Shown here: piece by piece, positions 40,122 through 50,684 of the stretch | Position numbering within the stretch: the stretch's first letter is position 1 | Layout: every line of letters begins with the position of its first letter | Origin: Cyrtodaria siliqua | Taxonomy: Eukaryota; Mollusca; Bivalvia; Adapedonta; Hiatellidae | NCBI GenBank assembly: GCA_037043455.1 | Contig: JAWPHD010000234.1 | Coordinates: 372,001-436,000, forward strand | DNA: 64,000 bases | Direction of reading: 5' to 3' | Notes under the pieces: generated by a model | The model's input: the letters and a program-made list of their open reading frames with translations, nothing else | Database searches by the model: none | What the model was told of the DNA's origin: nothing | Made by a program: the position numbers and the translations under genes

Positions 40122-41036
40122 ATGGAAAAGATTTATTACAGCCCAAAAGGATTTTGGAGAGGTTACACAGCAGTTAAAAAATTATCAAAAGAGGCTGGTG
40201 TTAGTGAAAAAAAGGCATTATAATTTTTAAAGAAACAAGCTGTGTGGCAGATTTATTTACCTGCGCCGAAGAAAATAGTTAGACCCAGGTTTGATGTTTC
40301 TACTAAGAATGGAGTGCATCAAGCTGATTTGTTATTTCTGCCGCATGATACTTTTGGGATTGGTCGTGGACGCAAGACATATAAATATGCGTTGACTGTG
40401 GTTAATATTGCAAGTAGATACAAAGAAGCAGAGCCACTGACTTCCAAGGATAGTAAAGAAGTTGCCAAAGCATTTGAGAAAATATACAGTCGGCATTTAA
40501 AATATCCAAAATTATTACAAGTGGATCCAGGCAGAGAATTTATGGGTGCAGTATCACAGTTGATGGTAAAACACAAAGTAAATATCAGACGAGGCAGAAC
40601 AGAAATACACAGAGACCAAGCTTTAGTTGAAAGATTTAACAGAACATTAGCTGAAAGATTGTTTGGCTATCAGTATGCTAAGGAAATAGATTCGCAAAAA
40701 CGTAATAGAGAATGGGTAAAGAGATTATCAGAAGTTGTTAAAGCCATAAATGCGGAGACAAAAAAGCCTCCTCCTGTTGAAACAAAAATATTAAAAGATG
40801 ATCCTATCTGTATGAATGCAAGTGTGAGATATTTATATCAACCCGGGGAACAAGAAGGTGGAAGACGCAGAGCAACTGATCCAATGTGGAGTGTAGATAT
40901 TCACAAGATTAAAAGTTATATGGTGACGCAAGGTATAAGAGTTTATTATTTGAAAGCACCAGCGCCACAAAGAGGATTTGTCAAAGAAGAATTACTTATT
41001 GTTCCTGCTGATACCCAAATTCATAAGTTTTTATAG
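40122..41036 (+). pseudogene. Polinton DDE integrase, nonsense codon 34 (A)
   Basis: The reading frame starts at ATG 40122 (MEKIYYSPKGFWRGYTAVKK). Codon 34 is TAA (40221-40223) where B has GAA. The remainder is open for 264 codons. The rve core shows the three acidic residues: HQADLLFLPHD (first Asp), LLQVDPGREFMG (second Asp) and ALVERFNRTLAERL (Glu). The enzyme would join the TIR ends to target DNA. The C-terminus lacks the chromodomain seen in element C. Its 3' end overlaps the convergent PolB gene by 16 bp. Confidence 0.9.
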
Positions 41037-44000
41037 AAACCATGTGCATCAGTTGTAATTCCATCTTCTCGGATATATCTTTTTGAGTAAAATGGTGATA
41101 ATGTAACTTTGTTTACTGTTATGCCGTATATTTGATGTTTTATTGATCGCATCATATTCATTTCATGGGTATATTTTTTCTTGTTAAATAGTGCATCTTT
41201 GTAGTTTTCAAAATTTATATGTTTTTTGACTACATAAGTTTTTACACCCTTTGCTTTTTTAATAATCTGCTCATCCGCTCTCAAAATCGAATATAGCTTG
41301 GGTCTTAATCCAACATACTCAGCTATAGCAACACCAGCACATTCGTCTTTCATTTTACCCAATACTTTTTTGTTTGTATCATCATGCATTGGGTGATCTT
41401 GAGGATAATCACTCAAGTCATACTCATCTTTCATTTCAGCCATGTCTTTGTATGCATCATCTGTTCTGATGTCTACAAGCAAGCTGTCAGTATCTGTGTA
41501 TAATAAAGAACAGTTATTTTTGTACCTTTTTTTCAAAGTATTATAATACCAATCATACATATGGTACTTTGATAAATCCAATACTGCCATTCCAACATAA
41601 ATTGGTTTGTTTAATGTTAATTTTGTTTTGTTTACATGTACTGCTGATAATTCATCTGAAAATTTTATACGCCTGTTAAAGTTGGGTTTGGCTATTATTT
41701 TTCTTATTTTTTCATTTTCAGAGCCGTCAGTTCTTACTAATTTTATGTCAGTTCTCTTTCTTAAATTTTCCATTGTTTTTCCAAATACTGAGTTATTCAT
41801 AAGCTTGTAAAAATCTTTTTCAAATTGTGATTTAGCTTTTTTCCTGAGTTCTGTGTTTAAATTTATGTATGATGCCATCCATGTTTTTTCATTAAATTCT
41901 AATACTCTGTGTATTTTCTTTAGTTTCATGCCTAAAGATAAATACAGTTGCAGGTTTTTGTAATGTATCACATATTTTTCTTTTTCCTTAAGATTGGGAA
42001 CTAGTTGTTCTGTATTTATCATGCTATTATTTTCTAACAGATCATTTTGGTATTCAGACAACCATTCTTTTTTCACTGCTAATCTTTCCGGTGCAAGCGG
42101 ATAGTCATTGTGAGCTTCATGAAGTTCTTTAGGATATTCCAAATCAACTTCTAGAAAATATCCTTTTCCTTCTTTTGACTCTGGCAACGTTTCTGTTTCC
42201 ACCCACTTAAAGCCAGAATATGGAAGCGGTTGACTCATTGCCCAACCATAGAGGTTACAAGCATCATAATACATTAAAAAGTTGTTTTCCTTGTTAGGGT
42301 TATAATCAACTACATGTGGATTGTTTGCTTTGGCATATCGTTTTGATACCATACTAATTCCACCACGCATACCTTTTTCTATAAATAAGTGCATGTCAAT
42401 GTCTGTCAAAAGTTCCAATTCTATTTTTGAATGTTTAAGTAAAGCATCCCAAGATAATCCAGGTGCTGTATAGTAATGTAAAGCATCAAGTTTGTATGCA
42501 CTCATACATGTTTTTCTAAAAGTTTGAAACACATCTGCTAACAGAGTTACATCAGTTTTTAGATATAAATCATGATAGTCTCCAAGAGTTTTACAGTTAA
42601 ACTCTTTCCATATTTTTTGAGCGTATTCGTAATCTTTGGAACTTATACTTTCATCTGAAAGACTACTGTAAAACTTTTCTATAGGCGGTAATTGCGTTTC
42701 CTTAAATCTTTCCATACTGTCCATATATTCGTATGGATAAACACCTTTTCGTAAAAGTAAATCTGTTTGTTCTCCAAACTGATTTTTGGTAATTTTGAAA
42801 TCAGATTTGTCTGTTGCTTTAACCAATTTTTCCAGAGACGAAGCCATAAATTGGAAACTGTCTAAAAATCTAAGTTGTCCGGCACTAAATGAAATATACT
42901 TTTCAGCGTTGTTTGGAATGCATGTTATATTACCTTTCATTTTATGTATTTTTTGCATGATGAGATGACTATCATATCCTTTGAGGTTGTGAAATATAAC
43001 AGGAATAATTGTTTTATTTGGTTTTATTTTTAGTTTAAGGTTGCAGTTTTTATGTGCTGCACCTCTGTATTCTCCTGTAAAATGACAGTGATCTCTTACT
43101 TTACAGTTTTTGCCACATTTCCTACCTATTTCATTTTCGCATATCCAGCAGTGTGTTGCTTTTTCATAATCTTCCTCATTTTGTTGTGTCATAATTAAGG
43201 GTTTCGGGTGAGCAAATATTTTATTAATGTTGCTCTTCTCACATTCTAAGTGATTTAAAAACTTTTCAACAGTATCTTCACCTCTGTAAATAACAGGTTC
43301 TTCAGCTTTTCCATCATATCTGACAACTTGATATCCAAATCCACAAGCTTCCTGCACACTTGTAATTTCAGATTTCTTTCCAAATTTAATTGATTCTGGT
43401 TTGACTATACTTTCAAAATCAGCATATATTGCATAAGGCACAGACATCTGATTTTGATGATTTTTAAATTTTACAGTATTTTTACCTTCTTTTGGCATTT
43501 CTATTCTGCAAGAATTTTTGTTGATACCATCACAGTCTTCTTTGTGTTTGGTAAGTAGTTCTTTTCCAGAATAGCCGTGAAGACAACGATCGCAAAAGTA
43601 AGTTTTACCATGGTGTTTGTTTTGGTCATAGAGTAGTCTATTCAAAATTTTAATCCAGCCATAGTGATTTTTTGTTGTTAATGTTTTTGGTTCTTTGGAA
43701 TAATCATCAGGGTTATAGTTGTCATCTATAATTCCTTCTTCATTATTTGGATCGTCTTTGTTTTCTGATTCAATCTCAGTGTCTTCAGATATTAAGATCA
43801 AATTAATTCGTTCAATATCTTTTGGTTGTTCTGATATTTTATATGGAAAAACAGATACCTTTTTATTTTTTCCTGTTATGGTATATCCATAAACGTTGAT
43901 AGCAAGATTATTTTGTTTTTCTACTTTGGTTATTTGAGAAATTGGAGTGGGAAAGTCAATACCATCCATATTCAACTTACCCATGTGTTTGTTATAACTA

Positions 44001-44059
44001 GATATCCTAGTTGGATTATTTTTATTAGGCCACAAAGCAGAAACCAATGCCACTTCCAA
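41021..44059 (-). CDS. Protein-primed family B DNA polymerase, 1012 codons open (A)
   Basis: Motifs in order with rough residues: C2H2 finger (YFCDRCLHGYSGKELLTKHK, ~155); Exo I (YAIYADFES, ~213); a Cys/His module (HCWICENEIG and VRDHCHFTGEYRGAAHKNC, ~300-345); Exo II (FHNLKGYDSHLI, ~360); Exo III (YLKTDVTLLADVF, ~505); motif A (YYDACNLYGWAM, ~600); motif B (KLMNNSVFGKTMENLRKR, ~755); motif C (LLYTDTDSLLVDI, ~855). This is a complete exonuclease and polymerase set expected to replicate the element from a protein primer. No ATG lies at the start. The frame continues upstream without a stop into the neighbouring N-terminal-domain gene, from which it is displaced by one base in a run of seven A. 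Confidence 0.92.
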   Translation of the reverse strand: MEVALVSALWPNKNNPTRISSYNKHMGKLNMDGIDFPTPISQITKVEKQNNLAINVYGYTITGKNKKVSVFPYKISEQPKDIERINLILISEDTEIESENKDDPNNEEGIIDDNYNPDDYSKEPKTLTTKNHYGWIKILNRLLYDQNKHHGKTYFCDRCLHGYSGKELLTKHKEDCDGINKNSCRIEMPKEGKNTVKFKNHQNQMSVPYAIYADFESIVKPESIKFGKKSEITSVQEACGFGYQVVRYDGKAEEPVIYRGEDTVEKFLNHLECEKSNINKIFAHPKPLIMTQQNEEDYEKATHCWICENEIGRKCGKNCKVRDHCHFTGEYRGAAHKNCNLKLKIKPNKTIIPVIFHNLKGYDSHLIMQKIHKMKGNITCIPNNAEKYISFSAGQLRFLDSFQFMASSLEKLVKATDKSDFKITKNQFGEQTDLLLRKGVYPYEYMDSMERFKETQLPPIEKFYSSLSDESISSKDYEYAQKIWKEFNCKTLGDYHDLYLKTDVTLLADVFQTFRKTCMSAYKLDALHYYTAPGLSWDALLKHSKIELELLTDIDMHLFIEKGMRGGISMVSKRYAKANNPHVVDYNPNKENNFLMYYDACNLYGWAMSQPLPYSGFKWVETETLPESKEGKGYFLEVDLEYPKELHEAHNDYPLAPERLAVKKEWLSEYQNDLLENNSMINTEQLVPNLKEKEKYVIHYKNLQLYLSLGMKLKKIHRVLEFNEKTWMASYINLNTELRKKAKSQFEKDFYKLMNNSVFGKTMENLRKRTDIKLVRTDGSENEKIRKIIAKPNFNRRIKFSDELSAVHVNKTKLTLNKPIYVGMAVLDLSKYHMYDWYYNTLKKRYKNNCSLLYTDTDSLLVDIRTDDAYKDMAEMKDEYDLSDYPQDHPMHDDTNKKVLGKMKDECAGVAIAEYVGLRPKLYSILRADEQIIKKAKGVKTYVVKKHINFENYKDALFNKKKYTHEMNMMRSIKHQIYGITVNKVTLSPFYSKRYIREDGITTDAHGFYKNL

Positions 44060-44084
44060 ACACTTATTGTCTTCATTATTAACA

Positions 44085-44834
44085 TTAATTATTGCTTTTT
44101 TTATCAGATACTGCTTTAGGTAGAGGAATATATGAAGAACCTTTTAATGGTTCATACTTTGCAAAATTTAAGTAAAACGTTACACAGTGATCAATCTCCA
44201 ATCCAGATGCTGTGTTTGTAAATCTTTCAAGGCTCTCTTGTATATAAGCAGATGATTCATCGTAAAACTCATTTATTTTTTCAGAGGTTAAAATTGCATT
44301 TTGTTCACTGTGTAATACTGCTGTGGTGTATTTTTTGGTATCACCATCATCTTTGAATAAATTTACAGTAAGACCTAATTGAAACTTTAATCCATTCATC
44401 TTTGTCAGCTCTTTGCTTATTTGTTTTGTGATAATGGATTTCTTATCACGGAATAGTTTTTGAGGGTCTTTGTATTTCTCGGCAGATATTTCGTATGCTT
44501 TAAAATAGCCACACATTGGTTTGTCAACCAGTTTTAATTCTTCTTTAGATTTTCTATCATTAAGCTCATTCAGTTCATTTATAACATTGTCTCGTAATTT
44601 AGCATATTTCTGCTTTTGTTCATCTTGCAATTTATCATATTTCTGCTTTTCTCGTTTACGTTGTTTCTTAGCACGTCGTCTCTTGAGTAAATTTTCTAAT
44701 GTTTGAGAATTAACCTCTTTTGGAGTTTCCTTTGGAACTTCTTTAAGAGCATCTAGCCCCTTTCTAAGCTGATCATTATTAATTACTCCTTCCCGTTGTA
44801 ATTGTAAAATGTAGCGAACGTCTTCGGTACTCAT
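44085..44834 (-). CDS. N-terminal domain of the PolB protein, now a separate frame (A)
   Basis: The start chosen is ATG 44834 (MSTEDVRYILQLQREG), matching the copy in B; an upstream in-frame ATG at 44852 also exists. Features are a very basic Lys/Arg segment (RRRAKKQRKREKQKYDKLQD, a likely nuclear targeting or DNA-binding patch), a globular part (LTKMNGLKFQLGLTVNLF) and the end ASGLEIDHCVTFYL then EPLKGSSYIPLPK. In invertebrate Polintons this wording stands at the N-terminus of PolB. Here the frame ends seven codons after a run of seven A, and PolB continues in the +1 frame. In B the same two regions are in one frame but split by a TAA. Confidence 0.75.
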   Translation of the reverse strand: MSTEDVRYILQLQREGVINNDQLRKGLDALKEVPKETPKEVNSQTLENLLKRRRAKKQRKREKQKYDKLQDEQKQKYAKLRDNVINELNELNDRKSKEELKLVDKPMCGYFKAYEISAEKYKDPQKLFRDKKSIITKQISKELTKMNGLKFQLGLTVNLFKDDGDTKKYTTAVLHSEQNAILTSEKINEFYDESSAYIQESLERFTNTASGLEIDHCVTFYLNFAKYEPLKGSSYIPLPKAVSDKKSNN

Positions 44835-44906
44835 TTTTGTAATATATATCATATTAATTTTTTTTCTTTAAAATAAAAAAATATTTATTATAACAAGAAA
44901 AAGAAA

Positions 44907-45194
44907 ATGGAAAACACTAAGAAAATTGAAAACATTTGCCAATTTCTCAAAGTTGGAGATCACGAACCTTGTAAAAATAAACCAACAAAAGATTCAAACT
45001 ACTGCAGTTTGCATAAATTCAGAATAAAGCAAAGTAAAGTTGTACCATGTCTAAAATGTGGAAAAGGTACAAGTGCAAAATATCAAATTTGTGTTGGTTG
45101 TGGTGCTCATATAGTTAGATTAAGACATAGATACTGGGAAGTAGTAAAGCCGTATATTGTTGAATGTAATAGGCTGAAACATATAGAAATTTGA
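44907..45194 (+). CDS. Small cysteine-rich zinc-finger protein, 95 residues (A)
   Basis: The start MENTKKIENICQFLKVG is followed by C-x9-C and SNYCSLHKFR (a C/C/C/H pattern), then two CxxC knuckles (PCLKCGKG, ICVGCGAH) and a basic tail. Two zinc sites are likely. Small Cys/His proteins of this wording are common in giant viruses and Polintons and may bind nucleic acid; no function is known. It diverges from the PolB N-terminal gene across 72 bp and is the last gene before the right TIR of A. Confidence 0.65.
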   Translation: MENTKKIENICQFLKVGDHEPCKNKPTKDSNYCSLHKFRIKQSKVVPCLKCGKGTSAKYQICVGCGAHIVRLRHRYWEVVKPYIVECNRLKHIEI

Positions 45195-45249
45195 TTTTCT
45201 AGTAAAAAATCATATTTTATTATATTCGTGTTTATTCGTTGATTTGGGT

Positions 45250-45612
45250 GTAATTTTGATAACAAATCAACAAATTTGTTTTGTATTAAAGAAACATTTT
45301 ATAATCATATTACAAAAAAAGCAATATTTTTATAATTTTGATAACTTATAAAAAAAAATTAAACTTGCAATCTTCACTACCCCTATTTTAAAAAAGTTTT
45401 AATAAATCAAGTAAAATCACCATTTCATGGTGATTTATTTAAAAAAAGTTAAACTTGCAATCTTCACTACCCCTATTTTAAAAAAGTTTTAATAAATCAA
45501 GTAAAATCACCATTTCATGGTGATTTATTATATATGTGTTTATTTTGGGGTCGTTCTGCTGCAATTCGAGGAAAAAAAAAATTACAACAGAACGCCCAAA
45601 ATACATATATAT
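45250..45612 (-). repeat. Right TIR of element A
   Basis: 363 bp. It has the same two 90-bp units and self-complementary tip as the left TIR, plus about 30 extra bases (around 45305-45335). Confidence 0.9.
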
Positions 45613-45757
45613 GCATGTCCCAGGCGCTAAATAACCCAAGATTATAAGATTGAATTGTGAAAATGTTTTAAATTTGGATGTTTAAATTTTATTACAAAAT
45701 AGAGGTTAAACATCAAAACTTATGTTAACAAACTTTTTTAAAATAGGGGTAGTGAAG
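45613..45757 (+). repeat. Left TIR of element B, inner part
   Basis: It starts with the second copy of GCATG and continues tcccaggcgctaaataaccc to ggggtagtgaag. Together with 30695-30815 it equals the 261-bp right TIR. Confidence 0.9.
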
Positions 45758-45784
45758 AAAACAAGTTTTAAACATTAATACGTC

Positions 45785-46036
45785 TAAATTTTAAGCACTC
45801 AGCATTATAATCCTTTAATCTCCAATAATTTGTCCTGATTGAAACGCCACCACATTTAGAACAAATTTTATTTTTTGCTCTTGTACCTTTTTTACATATT
45901 GAGCACGGCAACACATGACTTGTTTTGTTTTTAATCTGTACTTATGCAAACTACAATAATTAGAATCTTTTGTAGTCTTATTTTCACACGGATTGTATAA
46001 TCCAATTTTAAGAAATTTGCAAACATTGATTTCCAT
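45785..46036 (-). pseudogene. Small cysteine-rich zinc-finger protein (B)
   Basis: The start MEINVCKFLKIGLYNPCENK keeps the first Cys/His pattern (SNYCSLHKYR). A frameshift near 45915 disrupts the two CxxC knuckles; the downstream end (gtggtggcgtttcaatcagg, then attggagattaaa) continues in another frame towards 45785. Confidence 0.6.
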
Positions 46037-46103
46037 TGTTACTTTTTGATATATATATTTATATTAAATAAAAAAAAAATTAAATATATAACAAAAAGAA
46101 ATA

Positions 46104-46838
46104 ATGAGAACTGAAGAGATTATAGAAAAATTAATACACCTATTTGAAGTAGGTGTAATAGATAAGCAAACTCTATCTAATGGTATAAATGAGTTAAAAA
46201 TAGATCGCGAAGCTTTAGAAAATCAAAAGAAAACTTCAAAAAAAGAGGAATCCACTGCATTAGAAAATTTAAGAAAGAGACGACATAACAAAAAACTACG
46301 TAAAAGAGAAAAGAAAAAACAAGAAGATGCTATAAATGAGCAAAACAAAAAATATAAAAATGTCATAAATGAACTAAAACAAGTTTTTAAAGATAAAAGT
46401 ACTTCAGAATTAAAATTGGTTGACAATCCAATATGCGGTTATTTTAAAGCATATGAAATGTCTGTTGAAAAATACAAAGATCCTCAAAAACTATTTTATG
46501 ATAAAAAATCTATTATAGCAAAACAAATTATCAAAGAGCTAATAGAGACGAATGGATTAAAATTTCAATTAGGACTTACTATAGATTTATTTAAAGATAA
46601 TGGTGCAACCAAAAAATATACTACAGCAGTATTACATAGTGAACAAAATGCTATTTTGAGCTCTGAAAAAATAAATGAGTTTTATGATGAATCATCTGCA
46701 TTTATACAAGAGAGTCTTGAAAGATTTACAAATACTGCATCCGGATTAGAAGTTGATCACTGTGTTAAGCTTTATTTGAATTTTGCAAGGTATGAACCAT
46801 TAAAAGGTTCTTCATATATTCCACTGCCTGTAGAATAA
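46104..46838 (+). CDS. N-terminal domain of the PolB protein (B)
   Basis: 244 residues from MRTEEIIEKLIHLFEVG to YIPLPVE. It carries the same basic patch (RRHNKKLRKREKKKQ) and end (ASGLEVDHCVKLYLNFARYE) as in A. The TAA at 46836 is directly followed, in the same frame, by ANKKAIINVKNNDNQC and the PolB region. This is the best evidence that the domain and PolB were one protein. Confidence 0.75.
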   Translation: MRTEEIIEKLIHLFEVGVIDKQTLSNGINELKIDREALENQKKTSKKEESTALENLRKRRHNKKLRKREKKKQEDAINEQNKKYKNVINELKQVFKDKSTSELKLVDNPICGYFKAYEMSVEKYKDPQKLFYDKKSIIAKQIIKELIETNGLKFQLGLTIDLFKDNGATKKYTTAVLHSEQNAILSSEKINEFYDESSAFIQESLERFTNTASGLEVDHCVKLYLNFARYEPLKGSSYIPLPVE

Positions 46839-49731
46839 GCTAACAAAAAAGCAATAATAAACGTGAAAAATAACGATAATCAATGTTTGTTTTATGCTAT
46901 AAATTCTGCACTAAATCCTGCCGCAGATAGATTGTCAAAATACCCAAGCATAGATTTTTTAAACAAATATAAAATTGACTTTCCCACTCCAATTTCAAAA
47001 ATTTCAAAAGTAGAAAAACTAAACAATATTGCTATTAATGTTTACGGATACACCATATCAGAAAAAAGTAAAAAAGTAAATATTTTTCCATATAAAATAT
47101 CAGAACAACCCAAAGACATTAACAGGATTAATCTACTTTTGATATCTGATGAAAATGTTACAAACAGTCACTATTGCTGGATTAAAAACTTAAATAAACT
47201 GCTTTACGACCAAAACAAACATAAATGCAAAACTTATTTCTGTGATCGTTGCCTTTATGGATTTTCAAATGAAGACTTACTAACAAATCACAAAGAAGAT
47301 TGTTATGGTATCAACAAAAAACTTGCAAAATTGAAATGCCAGAAAATGGTAAAAATACTGTAAAATTTAAAAATTACCAAAATAAAATGCATGTTCCTTA
47401 TGTAATATATCCTGATTTTGAAAGCATAATTAAACCACAATTAAAACAATTTGGAAAAAAAATCAGAAATTGAAATGTGCACGAAGCTTGTGGATTTGGA
47501 TACCAAATTGTCAGATATGACAACAAAGCTAATGATTCGGTTATTTACAGAGGTGAAGATGCTGTTGAAGTGTTTTTAAATCGCCTAGAATGTGAGAAGA
47601 GCAACATTAATAATATATTTGCTCACCCAAAACCATTAATAATGACTCAACAAAATGAAGCAGATTATGAAAAAGCTACACAATGTTGGATATGTGATAA
47701 TGAAATAGGCAGAAAATCTGGTAAAAACTGTAAAGTAAGAGACCACTGCCATTTTACTAGAGAATACAGAGGTGCAGCACATAAAAACTGCAACCTTAAA
47801 ACTAAAAATAAAACCTGGCAAAACTTCAATTCCTGTCATATTTCACAACCTCAAAGGATATGATAGTCATTTGATTATGCAAAAAATACATAAAATGAAA
47901 GGTAATATAACATGTATTCCAAATAATGCTGAAAAATACATATCATTTAGTGTCGGCCAGCTTAAATTTTTAGACAGTTTCCAATTTATGGCTTCTTCTT
48001 TAGAAAAACTTGTTAATGCGACAGACAAATCTGATTTCAAAATTACAAAAGACCAATTTAAAGAACAAACAGATTTACTTTTACGAAAAGGTGTTTATCC
48101 ATATGAATATTTTGATAGCATGGATACATTTAATGAAACCAAATTACCACCGATTGAATCATTTTACAGTAAACTTATAGATGATGGTATTACTCAAAAA
48201 GATTACGATCATGCCCAAGAAGTATGGGAAAAATTAAATTGTAAAACTCTTGGAGATTATCATGATTTATATTTAAAAACTGATGTAACTTTGTTGGCTG
48301 ATGTATTCCAAACTTTCAGAAAAACATGCATGAAATCATATAAACTCGATGCTTTACATTACTACACAGCACCTGGATTATCTTTGGATGCTTTACTTAA
48401 ATTTTCAAAAATAGAACTAGAACTTCTTACAGATATGAATATGCACTTATTTGTTGAAAAGGGAATGCGTGGTGGAATTAGTATGGTATCAAAACGATAT
48501 GCCAAAGCAAACAATCCACATGTAGCTGATTATAACCCTAACGAGGAAACAACTCTTTAATGTATTTTGATGCAAATAATCTTTATGGATGGGCAATGAG
48601 TCAGCCACTTACATATTCCGGATTTAAATGGGTTGACTTAAAAACTTTACAAGAGTTAAGAAAATATAAAGGATATTTTCTTGAAGTAGATTTAAAATAT
48701 CCTAAAGAACTACATGATAGTCACAATGATTATCCACTTGCCCCTGAAAGATTAAAAGTAAAAAAAGAATGGTTATCTGAGTACCAAACAAATTTATTAG
48801 AAAATAACGTTATGACAGAACAACTAGTACCAAATATTATGGACAAAACAAAATATGTATTACATTATAAAAATGTACAGTTGTATTTATCATTAGGCAT
48901 GGAATTAACAAAAATCCACAGGGTGCTAGATTTAATGAAAAACTTTGGATGGCATCATACATAAATTTAAACACAGAACTTAGGAAAAAAGCTAAATCAC
49001 AATTTGAAAAAGATTTTTACAAGCTTATGAATAACTCAGTATTGGGAAAAACAATGGAAAATTTAAGAAAGCGAACTGACATAAAATTAGTAAAAACTGA
49101 CGGCTCTAATAATGAAAATATAAGAAAAATAATAGCCAAACCAAACTTTAACAGACGTGTAAAATTTTCAGATGAATTATCAGCAATACATGTAAACAAA
49201 ACAAAATTAAAATTAAACAAGCCAATTTATGTTGGAATGTCAGTATTAGATTTATCAAAATATATGATGTATGATTGGTATTATAATACTTTGAAAAAAA
49301 GGTATGGAGATAACTGTACTTTATTATACACAGATACTGACAGCTTGCTTGTAGATATAAAAACAGAAGACGCATATAAAGATATGTCTGAAATGAAAGA
49401 TGAATATGACCTAAGTGATTATCCTCAAAATCACCCAATGCACGATGATACAAATAAAACAGTATTGGGTAAAATGAAAGACGAATGTGCTGGTGTTGCT
49501 ATAGCTGAGTATGTTGGATTAAGACCCAAGCGATATTCTATTTTGAGAGCGGATAAACAACTCATTAAAAGAGCAAAGGGTGTAAAAACGTATGTAGTCA
49601 AAAAACATATACATTTTGAAAACTACAAGGATGCTATATTTAACAAGAAAAAATATAACCATGAAATGAATATGATGCGATCAATAAAACATCAAAAATA
49701 CGGCATAGCAGTAAACAAAGTAACACTGTGA
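46839..49731 (+). pseudogene. Protein-primed family B DNA polymerase, frame-shifted (B)
   Basis: All motif regions are present but spread over frames: 46863-47363 (N-part and C2H2 finger), 47374-47475 (Exo I reads YVIYPDFES, first Asp context kept), 47477-47863, 47772-48560 (Exo II and Exo III), 48560-48964 (motif A, YFDANNLYGWAM) and 48949-49731 (motif B, KLMNNSVLGKTM; motif C, LLYTDTDSLLVDI). At least five frameshifts, near 47345, 47475, 47820, 48555 and 48930. The C-terminal ~20 residues present in A are missing. It cannot give a working polymerase. Confidence 0.9.
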
Positions 49732-49732
49732 A

Positions 49733-50641
49733 TTACTTATGAATTTGGGTATCAGCAGGAACAATAAGTAATTCTTCTTTGGCAAATCCTCTCTGTGGCG
49801 CTGGTAATTTCAAATAATAAACTCTTATACCTTGCGTAATCATATAACTTTTAATCTTGTGAATATCTACACTCCACATTGGATCAGTTGCTCTGCGTCT
49901 TCCACCTTCTTGTTCCCCGGGTTGATATAAATATCTTACACTTGCATTCATACAGATAGGATCACCTTTTAATGTTTTTGTTTCAACAGGAGGGGGCTTT
50001 TTTGTCTCCACATTTATGGCTTTAACAACTTCTGGTAATCTTTTTACCCACTCACTATTGCGTTTTTGTGAATCTATTTCCTCAGCATACTGATAACCAA
50101 ACAATCTTTCAGCTAATGTTCTGTTAAATCTTTCCACTAAAGCTTGGTCTCTGTGTATTTCTGTTCTGCCCCGTCTGATATTTACTTTGTGTTTTGCCAT
50201 CAACTGTGATACTGCACCCATAAATTCTCTGCCTGGATCCACTTGTAATAACTTCGGATATTTCAGATGCCGACTGTATATATTTTCAAATGCTTTGGTA
50301 ACTTCTTTGCTATCCTTGGAAGTCAGCGGCTCTGCTTCTTTGTATCTACTTGCAATATCAACCACAGTCAATGCATATTTATATGTCTTGCGGCCACGGC
50401 CAAAGCCAAAAGTATCATGCGGCAGAAATAACAAAACAGCTTGATGCACTCCATTCTTAGCAGAAACATCAAACCTGGGTCTAATTATTTTTTTTGGTGC
50501 GGGTAAATAAATCTGCCACACAGCTTGTTTCTTTAAAACTTCCAATGCCTTTTTTTCACTAACACCAGCCTCTTTTGCCAATTTTTTAACTGCTGAGTAA
50601 CCTTTCCAAAATCCTTCTGGGCTGTAATAAATCTTTTCCAT
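49733..50641 (-). CDS. Polinton DDE integrase, complete ORF with Asp-to-Val at the first catalytic site (B)
   Basis: 302 codons from MEKIYYSPEGFWKGYSAVKK. The second Asp (LLQVDPGREFMG) and the Glu (ALVERFNRTLAERL) are present. The first acidic residue, Asp in the A copy (HQADLLFL), is Val-69 here (HQAVLLFL; GAT in A, GTT in B). If that Asp is indeed the first of the DDE triad, as the spacing suggests, the enzyme is inactive though the ORF is whole. The alternative Asp seven residues later (LPHD) is unlikely. The 5' spacer is shared with the divergent small gene. Confidence 0.88.
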   Translation of the reverse strand: MEKIYYSPEGFWKGYSAVKKLAKEAGVSEKKALEVLKKQAVWQIYLPAPKKIIRPRFDVSAKNGVHQAVLLFLPHDTFGFGRGRKTYKYALTVVDIASRYKEAEPLTSKDSKEVTKAFENIYSRHLKYPKLLQVDPGREFMGAVSQLMAKHKVNIRRGRTEIHRDQALVERFNRTLAERLFGYQYAEEIDSQKRNSEWVKRLPEVVKAINVETKKPPPVETKTLKGDPICMNASVRYLYQPGEQEGGRRRATDPMWSVDIHKIKSYMITQGIRVYYLKLPAPQRGFAKEELLIVPADTQIHK

Positions 50642-50684
50642 TTTTTCTACTAAAGATTAAACTTTATATTACTATAAAGAAAAA

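Larger units (their letters stand above)
30816..45612. mobile_element. Element A: inner Polinton/Maverick, 14797 bp
   Basis: It begins and ends with atatatatgtattttgggcg (inverted at the right end) and is flanked by GCATG at 30811-30815 and 45613-45617. The uninterrupted B right TIR has a single GCATG at the matching place, which proves insertion with a 5-bp duplication. It carries integrase, PolB, ATPase, capsid and accessory genes. The genes are less damaged than in B, but several single lesions remain. Confidence 0.95.
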
